Source: Mesorhizobium loti (GTDB taxonomy: Bacteria; Pseudomonadota; Alphaproteobacteria; Rhizobiales; Rhizobiaceae). From it: a stretch of DNA of 64,000 nucleotides. The notes beneath the pieces were generated by a model. That model worked only from the letters and a program-made list of their open reading frames with translations. It had not been told where the DNA came from and searched no databases. The stretch lies in assembly GCA_002356515.1 (NCBI GenBank), contig AP017605.1:4225001-4289000 (forward strand), read 5' to 3'. Shown in pieces: positions 16,677-26,316 of this stretch. Both the position numbers and the translations under genes were made by a program. How positions within the stretch are numbered: the first letter of the stretch is position 1; every line of letters begins with the position of its first letter.

Positions 16677-19172
16677 TCAACCCCGCTTCAACACCTTCCC
16701 CTGCTCGAAAAACCCCTTCCACGGATCGGCTTCCGCCAGCTTCGCCAGCGTCGTCTTGTCGCCGATCGGGAACGCATTCGGCGCCAGCCCGGCCTCTATC
16801 TCGGCCCAGGTCACCGGCATCGACACGGTGGCACCTTTCTTCGCCCGTGACGAATAGGGTGCGACCGTCGTCGAGCCCCTGCCATTGCGCAGATAGTCGA
16901 CGAAGATCTTTCCGGTGCGCGCCTTTTTCGAAAGCGTCGCCGTGTAGCGGTCGGGGGCACCCTGTTCGAGCGCCTTGGCGAAATCATGGGCGAAGGTCTT
17001 CACCGCCTCCCAATCCGCCGACGGCTTCAGCGGCACCAGCACATGATAGCCCTTGCCGCCCGAGGTCTTGACGAAGTTAGGCAGCGACAGCTCATCGAGC
17101 TTGCCCCTTATATCGAGCGCCGCCTCCCGCACCGCTTTCACCTCGACGCCTTCATCGGGATCGAGATCGAAGATGATCTGGTCAGGCTGCTCCAGCTTGT
17201 CGATCGTGCAGCCCCAGATGTGGATTTCGACCACGCCGTACTGGACGAGTGCCGCGACACCGTCGAAATCCCGCACGAACAGGATTTCTTCGCCATCCGT
17301 CGGGTCTTTCATCCGGGCGATTTTTTCGTTCATGCCGGCCGAGGCATGCTTCTGGAAGAAGCGCGGGCCGCCAACGCCGTCCGGCGCCCGCACCAGGCTG
17401 AGGGGCCGGTTGACGACGAATGGCTCCATGCGCGGCCAAACCTCGGCGTAGTGGTCGAGCAGGCCCTGCTTTGAGATTTTCTCCTCGGGCCACAGCAGCT
17501 TGTCGGGATGGGAGAGTTTTACACTGGTCGTCATCGCCCCGGCGCCGGTCCCGCTCGACGCCGGCTTGGCCTTGCCTGTCGCTGCCTTGGGCTTTTCCTG
17601 CACAACGTCCTCCGCCGGCTTGTCCTCGCGCAGCCCCTGGAACGAAGCATGGCGTATTATACGGTCCGACGTCCAGCTGCGAAACTCCACTTCGCCGACC
17701 AGTTCCGGCTCGACCCAGACCAGGCCCTTGCCCTTCGGCACGGCCTTGTCGAAGGGCGAAGCCGTCGCCTTCAGCGCGTCGAGCTTCTGCTTAAGCTCCG
17801 TCGCGCCCCTGGCGGAGAAACCGGTGCCGACACGGCCGGCATAATGCAGTTTGCCGTCCTCGTAGTAACCGACCAGCAGCGAGCGCAGTCCGCGCCCGGT
17901 CTTGTCCGACGGCAGATAGCCGCCGATGACGAACTCCTGCCGCGCCGTGCATTTCGACTTCACCCAGGTCGGGCCGCGCCCGCTGCGATAGGGCGCATCT
18001 GCACGCTTAGACACGACGCCTTCCAGCCCCATGCGGCAGGCATGCTCCAGCATGATCTTGCCGGGCTCGGAAAAGTGGTCGGAGAAACGCACCGCCGGAT
18101 TGTCCGGCTGCTTGCCGAGCAGCTCCTGCAAGGCCTGTTTGCGCTCGACCAGTGGCTCGGCGCGCAAATCCTTGCCGTCGAGCCGCATCAGGTCAAAGAC
18201 GTAGTAGATGAAGCGGTTGGTGCGGTTAGCAGACAGGTCCTGCTGCAGCAACGAGAAAGAAGAAACGCCGCTGTCGGCCAGCACGACGATCTCGCCGTCG
18301 ATGATGGCGTCGCTGCATTTCAGCGCTGCCAGCTCTGCGGCGATCTCGCCGCCGAACTTTTCCGTCCAGTCGAGGCCGGTCCGGGTCAGCAGCCGCACAT
18401 CGGTGCCGGCGATCTGCGCCTGCATGCGATAGCCGTCGAATTTCACCTCGTGCAGCCAGTCCTTGCCGGGCGGTGCGTCACGTTCCAGCGTGGCGAGTTG
18501 CGGTTCGACGAAGTCGAGTTTCCGGGCCGCCGCCTTCGCCTTGCCAGCCGCCGGCTTGTTGGAGTGCCAGACGTCAGGCTTCGCGCCCTTGGACGCCTTG
18601 CCCTCGCCGACCTCCTCGATCGTCAGGCCGGATTTCACCGATTGCGGCGCGTCCTTCAGAATGTCCTCGCCCGGGCGTGCCGCGGCGTCGTCCGACTTGA
18701 TCAGCAGCCAGTTGTCGCGCTTTTCACCCGCCCGCGGTTTCAATCTGACGAGATGCCACAACCCATGCAATTTGTGGCCTTTGAGCTCGAAGCTGATATG
18801 GCCCTTCTTCATCGCCTTGGCCGGGTCGGTCTCGGGCACCCATGTGCCCTCGTCCCAGACGATGACTGAGCCGCCGCCATATTCGCCTTTGGGGATGGTG
18901 CCCTCGAACGGGGCATAGTCGATCGGGTGGTCCTCGACATGGACGGCGAGCCGCTTCTCATGCGGGTCGAGGCTAGGTCCCCGCGTCACCGCCCAGCTCC
19001 ACAGCACGCCGTCATGCTCGAGGCGAAGGTCGTAATGCAGCCTGGTCGCCGCGTGCTTGTGGATGACGAAGATGCCGCCCGCTTCGCTCTTTTTCGTGCG
19101 AGCGACCTTGCCGGCCGGTTCCGACGTCTTCTTGAAATCGCGCTTGGCGTGATATTGCTCAAGACCGGCCAT
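16677..19172 (-). CDS. ligD: LigD, multifunctional NHEJ DNA ligase
   Basis: 831 residues with all three LigD modules. First is an N-terminal 3'-phosphoesterase domain (residues about 30-145: FVIHKHAATRLHYDLRLE, then EDHPIDYAPFEG and GEYGGGSVIVWD). Second is the ATP-dependent ligase (about 210-510) with the adenylated lysine in EVKFDGYR near residue 242 and EGVVSKRADAPY. Third is a C-terminal primase/polymerase domain (about 545-820: LSHPDKLLWPEEKISKQ, IFDLDPDEGVEVKAV, VKTSGGKGYHVLVPL). Lys/Ala-rich linkers join the modules. The order PE-ligase-polymerase is that of Pseudomonas and rhizobial LigD. It lies 12 bp after ku and is surely in one operon with it for repair of double-strand breaks. 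Confidence 0.97.
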   Translation of the reverse strand: MAGLEQYHAKRDFKKTSEPAGKVARTKKSEAGGIFVIHKHAATRLHYDLRLEHDGVLWSWAVTRGPSLDPHEKRLAVHVEDHPIDYAPFEGTIPKGEYGGGSVIVWDEGTWVPETDPAKAMKKGHISFELKGHKLHGLWHLVRLKPRAGEKRDNWLLIKSDDAAARPGEDILKDAPQSVKSGLTIEEVGEGKASKGAKPDVWHSNKPAAGKAKAAARKLDFVEPQLATLERDAPPGKDWLHEVKFDGYRMQAQIAGTDVRLLTRTGLDWTEKFGGEIAAELAALKCSDAIIDGEIVVLADSGVSSFSLLQQDLSANRTNRFIYYVFDLMRLDGKDLRAEPLVERKQALQELLGKQPDNPAVRFSDHFSEPGKIMLEHACRMGLEGVVSKRADAPYRSGRGPTWVKSKCTARQEFVIGGYLPSDKTGRGLRSLLVGYYEDGKLHYAGRVGTGFSARGATELKQKLDALKATASPFDKAVPKGKGLVWVEPELVGEVEFRSWTSDRIIRHASFQGLREDKPAEDVVQEKPKAATGKAKPASSGTGAGAMTTSVKLSHPDKLLWPEEKISKQGLLDHYAEVWPRMEPFVVNRPLSLVRAPDGVGGPRFFQKHASAGMNEKIARMKDPTDGEEILFVRDFDGVAALVQYGVVEIHIWGCTIDKLEQPDQIIFDLDPDEGVEVKAVREAALDIRGKLDELSLPNFVKTSGGKGYHVLVPLKPSADWEAVKTFAHDFAKALEQGAPDRYTATLSKKARTGKIFVDYLRNGRGSTTVAPYSSRAKKGATVSMPVTWAEIEAGLAPNAFPIGDKTTLAKLAEADPWKGFFEQGKVLKRG

Positions 19173-19184
19173 TGCTTGGTCTCC

Positions 19185-20054
19185 TCAGGCCGATTTGCGT
19201 TTCGGCGCGGCTGCTTTCGGCTTGGCGCGTTTGGCCGCCGGTTTGGCTTTCGCGGAAGATGCCTTGGTTGAGCCCGAATCCGACGACAGGCTCTTCTTCA
19301 GCGCATCGAACAAATTGACGACGTTGGAGGGTCTGGGCGCCGCCTTGGCCTTCGGCGCCTCGTGCCCCGCCTTCTTGGCACAGATCAGCTCCAACAGCGC
19401 GTCTTCATACTTGTCGTCGAATTTCGACGGATCGAACTTCGCTTTCTTCTTGTCGATGATGAGCTCAGCGAGCTCGGTCATCTCCTGGTCGGTCTTCACC
19501 GCCTTGATCTCGCCGAACACGCTGTCCGGCTGGCGCACCGTATTGTCGTAGCGCAGCGTCGTCAGCACCATGCCCTTGCCGAGCGGCTCGATGACCACGG
19601 GACGCTCGCGTTGATAGAGCACGATGCGCGCCAGCCCGGCCATCTTCTTCGCAACCATGGCATCGCGGATGACGGCGAAAGCCTCCTCCGACACCTTGTC
19701 GGCCGGCGCGACATAGTAGGGCGTGTCGAGATAGATCTGCTGGATCGAGGCCTTGTCGACGAAACCGTCGAGGCTCATCGTGTGCGAGGATTCGATCTGC
19801 ACCGCCTCGATCTCGTCTTCCTCGATATGGACGAAATCGCCGCCCTCGAGCTCATAGCCCTTGATCTCGTCGCCATCATCCAAGGGCTTGCCGGTTTCGG
19901 CATCGACATAGATGCGCTTCACCGTATTGCCGGTCTTGCGGTTCAGCACCCGGAACGAGACCTTTTCGGTATGGGTGACGACATTGGTCAGTTCGACCGC
20001 GCAGGTGACCAGTGAAAGCTTCAGATAGCCTTTCCAGGCTGGGCGTGGCGCCAT
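19185..20054 (-). CDS. ku: Ku, DNA end-binding protein of bacterial NHEJ
   Basis: 289 residues from ATG 20054, with AGGAG 7 bases upstream; upstream in-frame codons lack Ku similarity. The beta-barrel core is recognisable (APRPAWKGYLKLSLVTCAVEL, KTGNTVKRIYVDAETGKPL, VHIEEDEIEAVQIESSHTM, YLDTPYYVAPADK, YQRERPVVIEPL, TTLRYDNTVRQP). The C-terminal 45 residues are a Lys/Ala-rich tail that contacts DNA and threads on ends. It forms a homodimer ring that recruits LigD, encoded directly downstream. Rhizobia often carry several ku genes; this one is paired with ligD. Confidence 0.97.
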   Translation of the reverse strand: MAPRPAWKGYLKLSLVTCAVELTNVVTHTEKVSFRVLNRKTGNTVKRIYVDAETGKPLDDGDEIKGYELEGGDFVHIEEDEIEAVQIESSHTMSLDGFVDKASIQQIYLDTPYYVAPADKVSEEAFAVIRDAMVAKKMAGLARIVLYQRERPVVIEPLGKGMVLTTLRYDNTVRQPDSVFGEIKAVKTDQEMTELAELIIDKKKAKFDPSKFDDKYEDALLELICAKKAGHEAPKAKAAPRPSNVVNLFDALKKSLSSDSGSTKASSAKAKPAAKRAKPKAAAPKRKSA

Positions 20055-20409
20055 GACAAACTCCTGCGGTGATAGGTCGAGAACGAGCAAGTTCCGTTCC
20101 AGTTCCAAACCGCGTCCATCGGCGTAAGCCGACTCTGGGCGTCGAGCACGAAAATTTCGCCGGCCGGCCGAAAGTTGAAACAGAACCGCGCGCAGGCGAC
20201 ATTCAAACGAAACATATGTGATGCAAAAGTCACACTGGGCGGAATGGCGACAAAGAGCACGGAAACACCCCGAATCAGCCGCATTCCGGCCACGAAGCAA
20301 CGGGTTTTCGACCAGATATTAACATCGTGTTCACCGACTATTCACGCCTCGACGCTATGATGCCCGTCAATCGGAAGGGACATCCGAAAATCGGGACAGG
20401 GACAGGGTA
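20055..20409. other. 355-base gap upstream of ku, no gene seen
   Basis: This gap separates ku (minus) from a short plus-strand reading frame. It must hold the promoter of the ku-ligD operon. Nothing resembling a structured RNA or a repeat of the families in this window was found. Confidence 0.5.
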
Positions 20410-20550
20410 ATGAACTTCCTCACGCACCTCATCGGCTATGCCGCCGCCATCCGCGAATTCATCGCGCCGACCTATCGGCCGGAGCGCTACTACATGCGCG
20501 GCCCCGGTCCGGCCTGCGCCCGTCGCGGCACTTCGCTGGGCGCGCACTGA
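20410..20550 (+). CDS. Possible 46-residue hypothetical protein
   Basis: A short frame from ATG 20410 to TGA 20548-20550. Its product (MNFLTHLIGYAAAIREFIAP start, arginine-rich end RGTSLGAH) has an amphipathic N-terminus and no known domain. Codon third positions are mostly G or C, as in real genes here, and GACAGGGTA before the ATG gives a weak ribosome site. It lies between ku and the DCC gene. I do not recognise it; it may be a small expressed protein or chance. Confidence 0.4.
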   Translation: MNFLTHLIGYAAAIREFIAPTYRPERYYMRGPGPACARRGTSLGAH

Positions 20551-20729
20551 CCATGACATTCGAGAGCCGCCACAACAGCCGTATCTGCAGGCCCGGTGCC
20601 AATACCCGTGCCACCACCTATCGTTCCGAGCGGCCGGCTCTGAGCGACAGGCGGCGTGCGACAACGCCACGTCTTTGATCCCGCCTTCGGCTGGCCTAGT
20701 GTCTCAGGACACGAGCAGCCGAGGCCCGC

Positions 20730-21203
20730 GTGACCGACCTTCCCCAGTCAAATCTGCCCCAATCAAATTCGGCCAAGCCCAGTCCCGCTGAACCATCTTT
20801 CGATGCACGCCAGCCGCTGATCGTCTTCGACGGCGTCTGCGTGCTGTGCTCCGGCTCCGTGCGCATGGTGGTCAGGCTCGACCGCCAAAACCACTTCCGC
20901 TTCGCCACCGCGCAATCGACCTTCGGCGAAGCGCTGTTTCGCAAGCACGGGCTACGCACGGACTCTTACGAAACCAATCTCGTTCTCATCGATGGCGTCG
21001 CTTTCACGAAGCTCGACAGCTTTGTCGCGGTGATGTCGGAACTCGGCTGGCCATGGCGCGCGGCGAAGGCGCTGTTGTTGCTGCCGCGCCCGCTGCGTGA
21101 CTGGCTCTACAATCGCATCGCCAGGAATCGCTACGCATTGTTCGGCAGGAAAAACAGCTGCGACATTCCATCGGCCGAGCTGCGGGAGCGCCTGATCGGC
21201 TGA
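20730..21203 (+). CDS. DCC-family thiol-disulfide oxidoreductase-like protein
   Basis: 157 residues from a GTG start. After a variable tail of about 28 residues comes LIVFDGVCVLCSGSVRMVV, the D-G-x-C-x-x-C motif that defines the DCC (DUF393) family, a thioredoxin-like fold. Later motifs FRFATAQSTFGEALF, ETNLVLIDG, KLDSFVAVMSELGWPWRAA and YNRIARNRYALFGRKNSC are also typical. Function in bacteria is not established; the family is presumed to handle thiols or disulfides in the cytoplasm. It stands alone. Confidence 0.9.
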   Translation: MTDLPQSNLPQSNSAKPSPAEPSFDARQPLIVFDGVCVLCSGSVRMVVRLDRQNHFRFATAQSTFGEALFRKHGLRTDSYETNLVLIDGVAFTKLDSFVAVMSELGWPWRAAKALLLLPRPLRDWLYNRIARNRYALFGRKNSCDIPSAELRERLIG

Positions 21204-21330
21204 AGGCCAAGGCCGAGGCCCGGTGTAGTCGCCTTGGTTCGGTTGCCGGAAGGCTGACGCCGGCGAGGGCCGTTGTCGGCCGATAGAGGCCTGCATTTCG
21301 CACCAGCTTAGCGGCACGCCACGACCCGGC

Positions 21331-21792
21331 TCAATCCGGCAGGGCCGCGATCGCGACAATTTCAATGACGATGTCGGCTTGAGCGAGCGCGGCAACGCCA
21401 ATCACCTCTGAGGGCGGCGGGTTGTTGTAACTGCAGTGCTTCGGGCAATGCGCGGCAAAGAACCCGTCCAGAACGTCCAGGCGAAAATTGGGAGAGCTGA
21501 GAACGCCGCCGTCGGGAAATGGTCCTCTGACAAAGAAGGTCAATTTGACGAGGTGTTCAAGCGCGGTGCCCAGCTCCTCCAGATCGGCTTTGATGTTGCC
21601 CAGAACCTCGAGCCACTGCGCCGCCGCGTCGCCGGCGAAACGACCGCCCTGCTTGCCGGCCGGATCGTAGTCGACGGCGGTTGCCGTGTTTCCACAGAGG
21701 TAGACAAATCCCTTCGCTCCGGTGACGACTGTCCCCTTGCCCCACGGCATCAGCCGGCCGCTTTTGAATTTCTTGTGGGTCACGAGTTCCAT
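21331..21792 (-). CDS. RidA/YjgF-family protein
   Basis: 153 residues. The YjgF fold is shown by FVYLCGNTATAVDYDPAGKQ, AQWLEVLGNIKADLEELGTALEHLVKLTFFV and the late strand with ADIVIEIVAIAAL. RidA proteins hydrolyse reactive enamines or imines released by PLP enzymes. The usual Arg in the RIDVxA(A)xR active-site motif is replaced around HCSYNNPPPSEVIGV, so it may belong to one of the non-RidA subgroups of unknown substrate. It is divergent from the DGPF gene, with 224 bases between. No obvious partner is nearby. Confidence 0.82.
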   Translation of the reverse strand: MELVTHKKFKSGRLMPWGKGTVVTGAKGFVYLCGNTATAVDYDPAGKQGGRFAGDAAAQWLEVLGNIKADLEELGTALEHLVKLTFFVRGPFPDGGVLSSPNFRLDVLDGFFAAHCPKHCSYNNPPPSEVIGVAALAQADIVIEIVAIAALPD

Positions 21793-22016
21793 TGCTCATC
21801 TCCCATCTCTGGCGTGACGTGCCTGGATCACAAAGGATAGTGTGGCGAGGCATCATTGCCAGTCCGCCGCCGGCCGCTTGGCGAAACCTGGTCCTTGCGA
21901 AACCGCGTGACGAAGCCGAAAGATTTTTTCCGCGTCCTGTCGAAATCGGCTGCCGCCGCGCGACATACGTCTGGCCCCGCAAGGACGCGGCCTTCGAAAC
22001 CACGGGAGAAGACCCC

Positions 22017-22385
22017 ATGCGATACATGCTTATGATCAACAACGACGAATCCGCACTGGCGGCCATGCCGATCGACAAGATCCAGCAGATGAGCGCGGCC
22101 TATAGCGCCTATACCGAAGCGCTGAAGAAGTCCGGCGTGTGGCTGGCCGGCGAAAGGCTGCGCCCGACCCAGGCGACCACCTCGGTGCGGATCGCCGACG
22201 GCAAGACCAACGTCATCGACGGCCCCTATGCCGACACCAAGGAGCAGCTTGCCGGCTTCTACATGATCGAGGCGGCTGACATCGATACCGCAATCGAATG
22301 GGCGGCGCGCTGTCCGGCGGCCAGCACCGGCACGGTCGAGTTGCGGCCGATCTGGGAAATGGCCGACTACCTGCCCAAGACATGA
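22017..22385 (+). CDS. YCII-related DGPF-domain protein
   Basis: 122 residues from ATG 22017, with GGGAGAAG just upstream. MRYMLMINNDES starts the ferredoxin-like YCII fold; VIDGPYADTKEQLAGFYMIEA contains the DGP(Y/F) signature near residue 70, and PAASTGTVELRPIWEM ends it. Such proteins are almost always encoded beside ECF42-type sigma factors, and their product is thought to modulate that system. The sigma gene begins 4 bp after this stop. A direct enzymatic role is unproven. Confidence 0.9.
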   Translation: MRYMLMINNDESALAAMPIDKIQQMSAAYSAYTEALKKSGVWLAGERLRPTQATTSVRIADGKTNVIDGPYADTKEQLAGFYMIEAADIDTAIEWAARCPAASTGTVELRPIWEMADYLPKT

Positions 22386-22389
22386 CCGT

Positions 22390-23637
22390 GTGATGGACAG
22401 TCGACCGGAGTTCGCCCGGGCGGCCGCCGAGGCCGCCGCCCGGCAAAACTATGGCAAGCTGGTCGCCTGGCTCGCGGCGCGCACGCGTGACGTGGCCGCC
22501 GCCGAGGATGCGCTGGCCGATGCCTTTGCAGCGGCGCTCGAACGCTGGCCGAAGTCCGGCGTGCCTGAAAAGCCGGAAGCCTGGCTGCTTGCGGTGGCGC
22601 GGCGGCGCCGCGTCGATGCTGTGCGGCGGCGGCTCACCCGGGAGGCAGCCCGCGAGCATCTCCAACTGATCGCCGAAGAGATGGAGGCGCGCATGACCGA
22701 GGAGGATCTGCCCGACGAACGGCTGCGGCTGATGTTTGCCTGCGCGCATCCGGCGATCGAGCCGGGCGTGCGCGCACCGCTGATCCTGCAGACCATCCTT
22801 GGCTTCGATGCCGCGACGATCGCTTCCGCCTTCCTGGTTTCACCGGCGACGATGAGCCAGCGCCTGGTGCGCGCCAAGGCCCGCATCCGCGAAACCGGCA
22901 TTCCGTTCCGCGTACCGGAACGGGCTGAACTCGGCGAACGGCTGGATGCCGTGCTGGAGGCGATCTACGCCGCCTTCGCCGAAGGCTGGTCCGATCCGGC
23001 CGGTACCGAGACGCGGCGCCGCAACCTCGCCACCGAAGGCATCTGGCTCGGCCGCCTGGTGGCGACGCTGATGCCGGACGAGCCGGAAGCGCTTGGCCTA
23101 CTGGCGCTGATGCTGTTTGCCGAGGCGCGCCGCACGGCGCGGCGCAGTACCGACGGCGACTTCGTGCCGCTGACCGAACAGGATTGCGACCTATGGGACC
23201 GCGCCCTCATCGACGAAGCGGAGGCGCTTCTGTCTCATGCCGCAGCGAGCGGCGTCGTCGGCCGCTACCAGCTCGAGGCGGCCGTCCAGTCGGCGCACGC
23301 GGCGCGGCGGCTGACCGGCCACACCGACTGGCCGGCGATCCGCGCGCTCTACGACGCGCTGTTTTCGATCGTGGGATCGCCAGTGGTGGCGATCAACCGC
23401 GCGGTGGCGCTTGCTGAGACCGAGGGCGCCATGGCGGGGCTGGCGGCGCTTTACGTGCTGGGCGACGACAAGCGGCTCGACGAATATCAGCCCTATTGGG
23501 CGGCCCGCGCCGGGCTCCTGGCCAGGCTTGGTCAGGTGCCGCAAGCAAGCGAGGCTTATGATCGGGCGATCGGCCTTGAGCGCGACCCGGCGGTGCGCCG
23601 GTTCCTGCAGGGAAAAAGGGCGGCGCTGCGAAACTGA
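22390..23637 (+). CDS. ECF42-type RNA polymerase sigma factor with C-terminal extension
   Basis: 415 residues from GTG 22390 or the adjacent ATG 22393. The first 170 residues hold sigma-2 (YGKLVAWLAARTRDVAAAEDALADAFAAALERWP) and sigma-4 (LQTILGFDAATIASAFLVSPATMSQRLVRAKARI) regions. The remaining 240 residues are a helical, TPR-like extension with conserved LLALMLFAEARRTAR, YQLEAAVQSAHA and PVVAINRAVALAE. These match the SnoaL-less ECF42 group, which lacks a classical anti-sigma factor and is encoded with DGPF proteins. The extension is known to be needed for activity in that group. It probably drives its own operon; the signal is unknown. Confidence 0.93.
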   Translation: MMDSRPEFARAAAEAAARQNYGKLVAWLAARTRDVAAAEDALADAFAAALERWPKSGVPEKPEAWLLAVARRRRVDAVRRRLTREAAREHLQLIAEEMEARMTEEDLPDERLRLMFACAHPAIEPGVRAPLILQTILGFDAATIASAFLVSPATMSQRLVRAKARIRETGIPFRVPERAELGERLDAVLEAIYAAFAEGWSDPAGTETRRRNLATEGIWLGRLVATLMPDEPEALGLLALMLFAEARRTARRSTDGDFVPLTEQDCDLWDRALIDEAEALLSHAAASGVVGRYQLEAAVQSAHAARRLTGHTDWPAIRALYDALFSIVGSPVVAINRAVALAETEGAMAGLAALYVLGDDKRLDEYQPYWAARAGLLARLGQVPQASEAYDRAIGLERDPAVRRFLQGKRAALRN

Positions 23638-23640
23638 CCG

Positions 23641-24267
23641 TCAGCCGGGCCACATCTCATGCGATGTGTTGAGCGTCTTCATCAGCGGATGTTCACGCAG
23701 CTTCGCCCACAAGCGTTCAATATCAGGCCATGCCGTCCGCGCGCTGTCGATGTCGGGATGCCAGGCAATGAGCATGACAAGGTAGATGTCGGCGAGCGAC
23801 AGGCCGTCGCCGACCAACCAGTCACGGTCGCGCAAGGCGGCGTCGAGAACGGCGAAGCCACGATCCATCTCGGCGATGGCCGCCTGCTTGACGGCTTTCG
23901 TGCCGTCGGCGTCGGCCGTGTAGCGATGGGCGTAGTAAAGCCGCAGCACCGCTGGGTAGAGCACAGACGACATGAAGGCCATCCAGCGCAGGAAATCGGC
24001 GCGGGCCGGCGCGTCTGGTGCGGGCGCCAGGCCGGCCTCGGGATGGCGCTCGGCAAGCAGGATGCAGATCGCCGCCGATTCGGTCATCGAGCGTCCGTCC
24101 GGCAAGGTCAGCACCGGCACTTGGTTCAGCGGGCTGATGTCGAGGAAGGCGGGATCGGGCCGGTCGGACTTCGGCACGTCGATCTGCTCGAACGGCGCAT
24201 TGGCCAAGGCGAGCGCGGCCTCGACGACGAAGCCGCCACTGCCCGGGCGGGTATAGAGCTTGTACAT
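23641..24267 (-). CDS. Glutathione S-transferase family protein
   Basis: 208 residues. Thioredoxin-like N-terminal domain with MYKLYTRPGSGGFVVEAALALANAPFE, then NPLNQVPVL-type SPLNQVPVLTLPDG and the glutathione-binding TESAAICILLAE. The helical C-terminal domain has RWMAFMSSVLYPAVLRL and LSLADIYLVMLIAWHPD. The active-site residue is likely the serine or tyrosine near residues 5-10. A detoxification or dehalogenation role is generic; the substrate cannot be told. It is convergent with the sigma-factor gene, only 3 bp apart. Confidence 0.9.
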   Translation of the reverse strand: MYKLYTRPGSGGFVVEAALALANAPFEQIDVPKSDRPDPAFLDISPLNQVPVLTLPDGRSMTESAAICILLAERHPEAGLAPAPDAPARADFLRWMAFMSSVLYPAVLRLYYAHRYTADADGTKAVKQAAIAEMDRGFAVLDAALRDRDWLVGDGLSLADIYLVMLIAWHPDIDSARTAWPDIERLWAKLREHPLMKTLNTSHEMWPG

Positions 24268-24361
24268 GAAATCCTCCCCGGCCCGCGCAAAGCAGGCCGG
24301 TGGCGATATGAACCGGAAGCAGGGTTCTGCTCAAGCCGGATTGCGGGCGCCACGGAAGGAT

Positions 24362-24391
24362 TTTTCTGCGGGCCAGCCGATCCGCAGAAAA
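24362..24391. terminator. Inverted repeat after cysK, possible terminator
   Basis: TTTTCTGCGG (24362-24371 region) and CCGCAGAAAA (24382-24391) form a 10-bp stem with a loop of about 10 bases, 10 bases past the stop of cysK. There is no clean T-tract after the stem, so termination strength is uncertain. Confidence 0.4.
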
Positions 24392-24400
24392 GGCGGTGGC

Positions 24401-25381
<981 letters not shown>

Positions 25382-25561
25382 TGGTTTCGCTCCCAGGATT
25401 TCAGGCAAGTGGCATTGCAGCCGGCAAGATAGGGCTTTCAGCCGCGCAACATAAGCTGTCGGCCCGAAATATCCGAGTGGGGCCTGTGTCTAAAACGCCC
25501 TTGTCCCGGAAAAGCATTTCGCGGGGAAGCCTGCTCCCGGAATGTTTTGGCTGAAAGGGTG

Positions 25562-26179
25562 CTACTGACGGGCCGCGATCGCTGCCGCGGCGCCGACCAT
25601 GAAGCCGGCGGCGGTGCGATTGAGCAGCTTCAGCGCGCGTGGCGATTTCAGGAACCAGCGCGCCTTGGCGGCCAGTGCCAGGTAAGGCACCAGCACGACG
25701 AACAGCACGACCACCGTCAGCGCGGCGAGAATGCCGTAGTCGGCCAGCGTGATCGTCTTCAGGTCGACGATGGTCGGCGTGATGGCAAGGTAGAAGATCA
25801 TCGTCTTCGGATTGCCGAGCGTGACGGTCAGGCCGGCGACAAAGCTCGAAACCAGTCCGCCCTTGCCCTTTTTCGCTTCGACTGTTTCGGGCGTGATGCC
25901 CGCGGTCCAGAAGCGCCAGCCGAGGAAGGCGAGATAGGCGACACCAAGCCATTTGATGGCGAGGAAAACCATGCCGAAGGTCTGCGCGACAAAGGCGAGG
26001 CCAAGCACCACGGCGGTCAGATAGGTCAGATCGCCCAGCATCAGGCCGAACGACATCGCCAGCGACGAGCGAAAGCCGGCGCCGAGCGCCCGCGCGACAA
26101 GCGCCGTGACGCCGGGGCCGGGAATGGCGGCGGCGATGCCGAGAGCAGCACTGTAGGCGAGGAAGCCGGTGAGGGTCAT
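25562..26179 (-). CDS. LysE/RhtB-family amino-acid exporter
   Basis: 205 residues with six hydrophobic segments. The signature near the start (AAAIPGPGVTALVARALGAGFRSS) matches the G-x-x-x-(A/G)-P-GP motif of LysE/RhtB exporters. Later motifs are IKWLGVAYLAFLGWRFW, TLGNPKTMIFYLAITPT and FLKSPRALKLLNRTAAGFMVGAA. It sits 180 bases upstream of cysK on the same strand. Cysteine-related compounds are exported by some relatives (EamB, YfiK), so a link to cysK is possible but unproven. Confidence 0.9.
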   Translation of the reverse strand: MTLTGFLAYSAALGIAAAIPGPGVTALVARALGAGFRSSLAMSFGLMLGDLTYLTAVVLGLAFVAQTFGMVFLAIKWLGVAYLAFLGWRFWTAGITPETVEAKKGKGGLVSSFVAGLTVTLGNPKTMIFYLAITPTIVDLKTITLADYGILAALTVVVLFVVLVPYLALAAKARWFLKSPRALKLLNRTAAGFMVGAAAAIAARQ

Positions 26180-26316
26180 GGATAGGGTCCCAGATCAGGA
26201 GGGCCTTATCGCATGGAACGGACGAGGATTGAATTTCCTCGGGGCGGAATCCATTGCACCAGACAGCGCTGTCCTTGCCTTATGAAGTCCCCTCTGCGCC
26301 GCCCAAACAGCTCTCC

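Noticed and set aside
17508..18869. Plus-strand open frame opposite ligD
   Set aside because: Antisense shadow; ligD is full length with all catalytic motifs.
25382..25561. Sulfur-related riboswitch upstream of cysK
   Set aside because: No SAM-II-like or other recognisable conserved aptamer was seen by eye.
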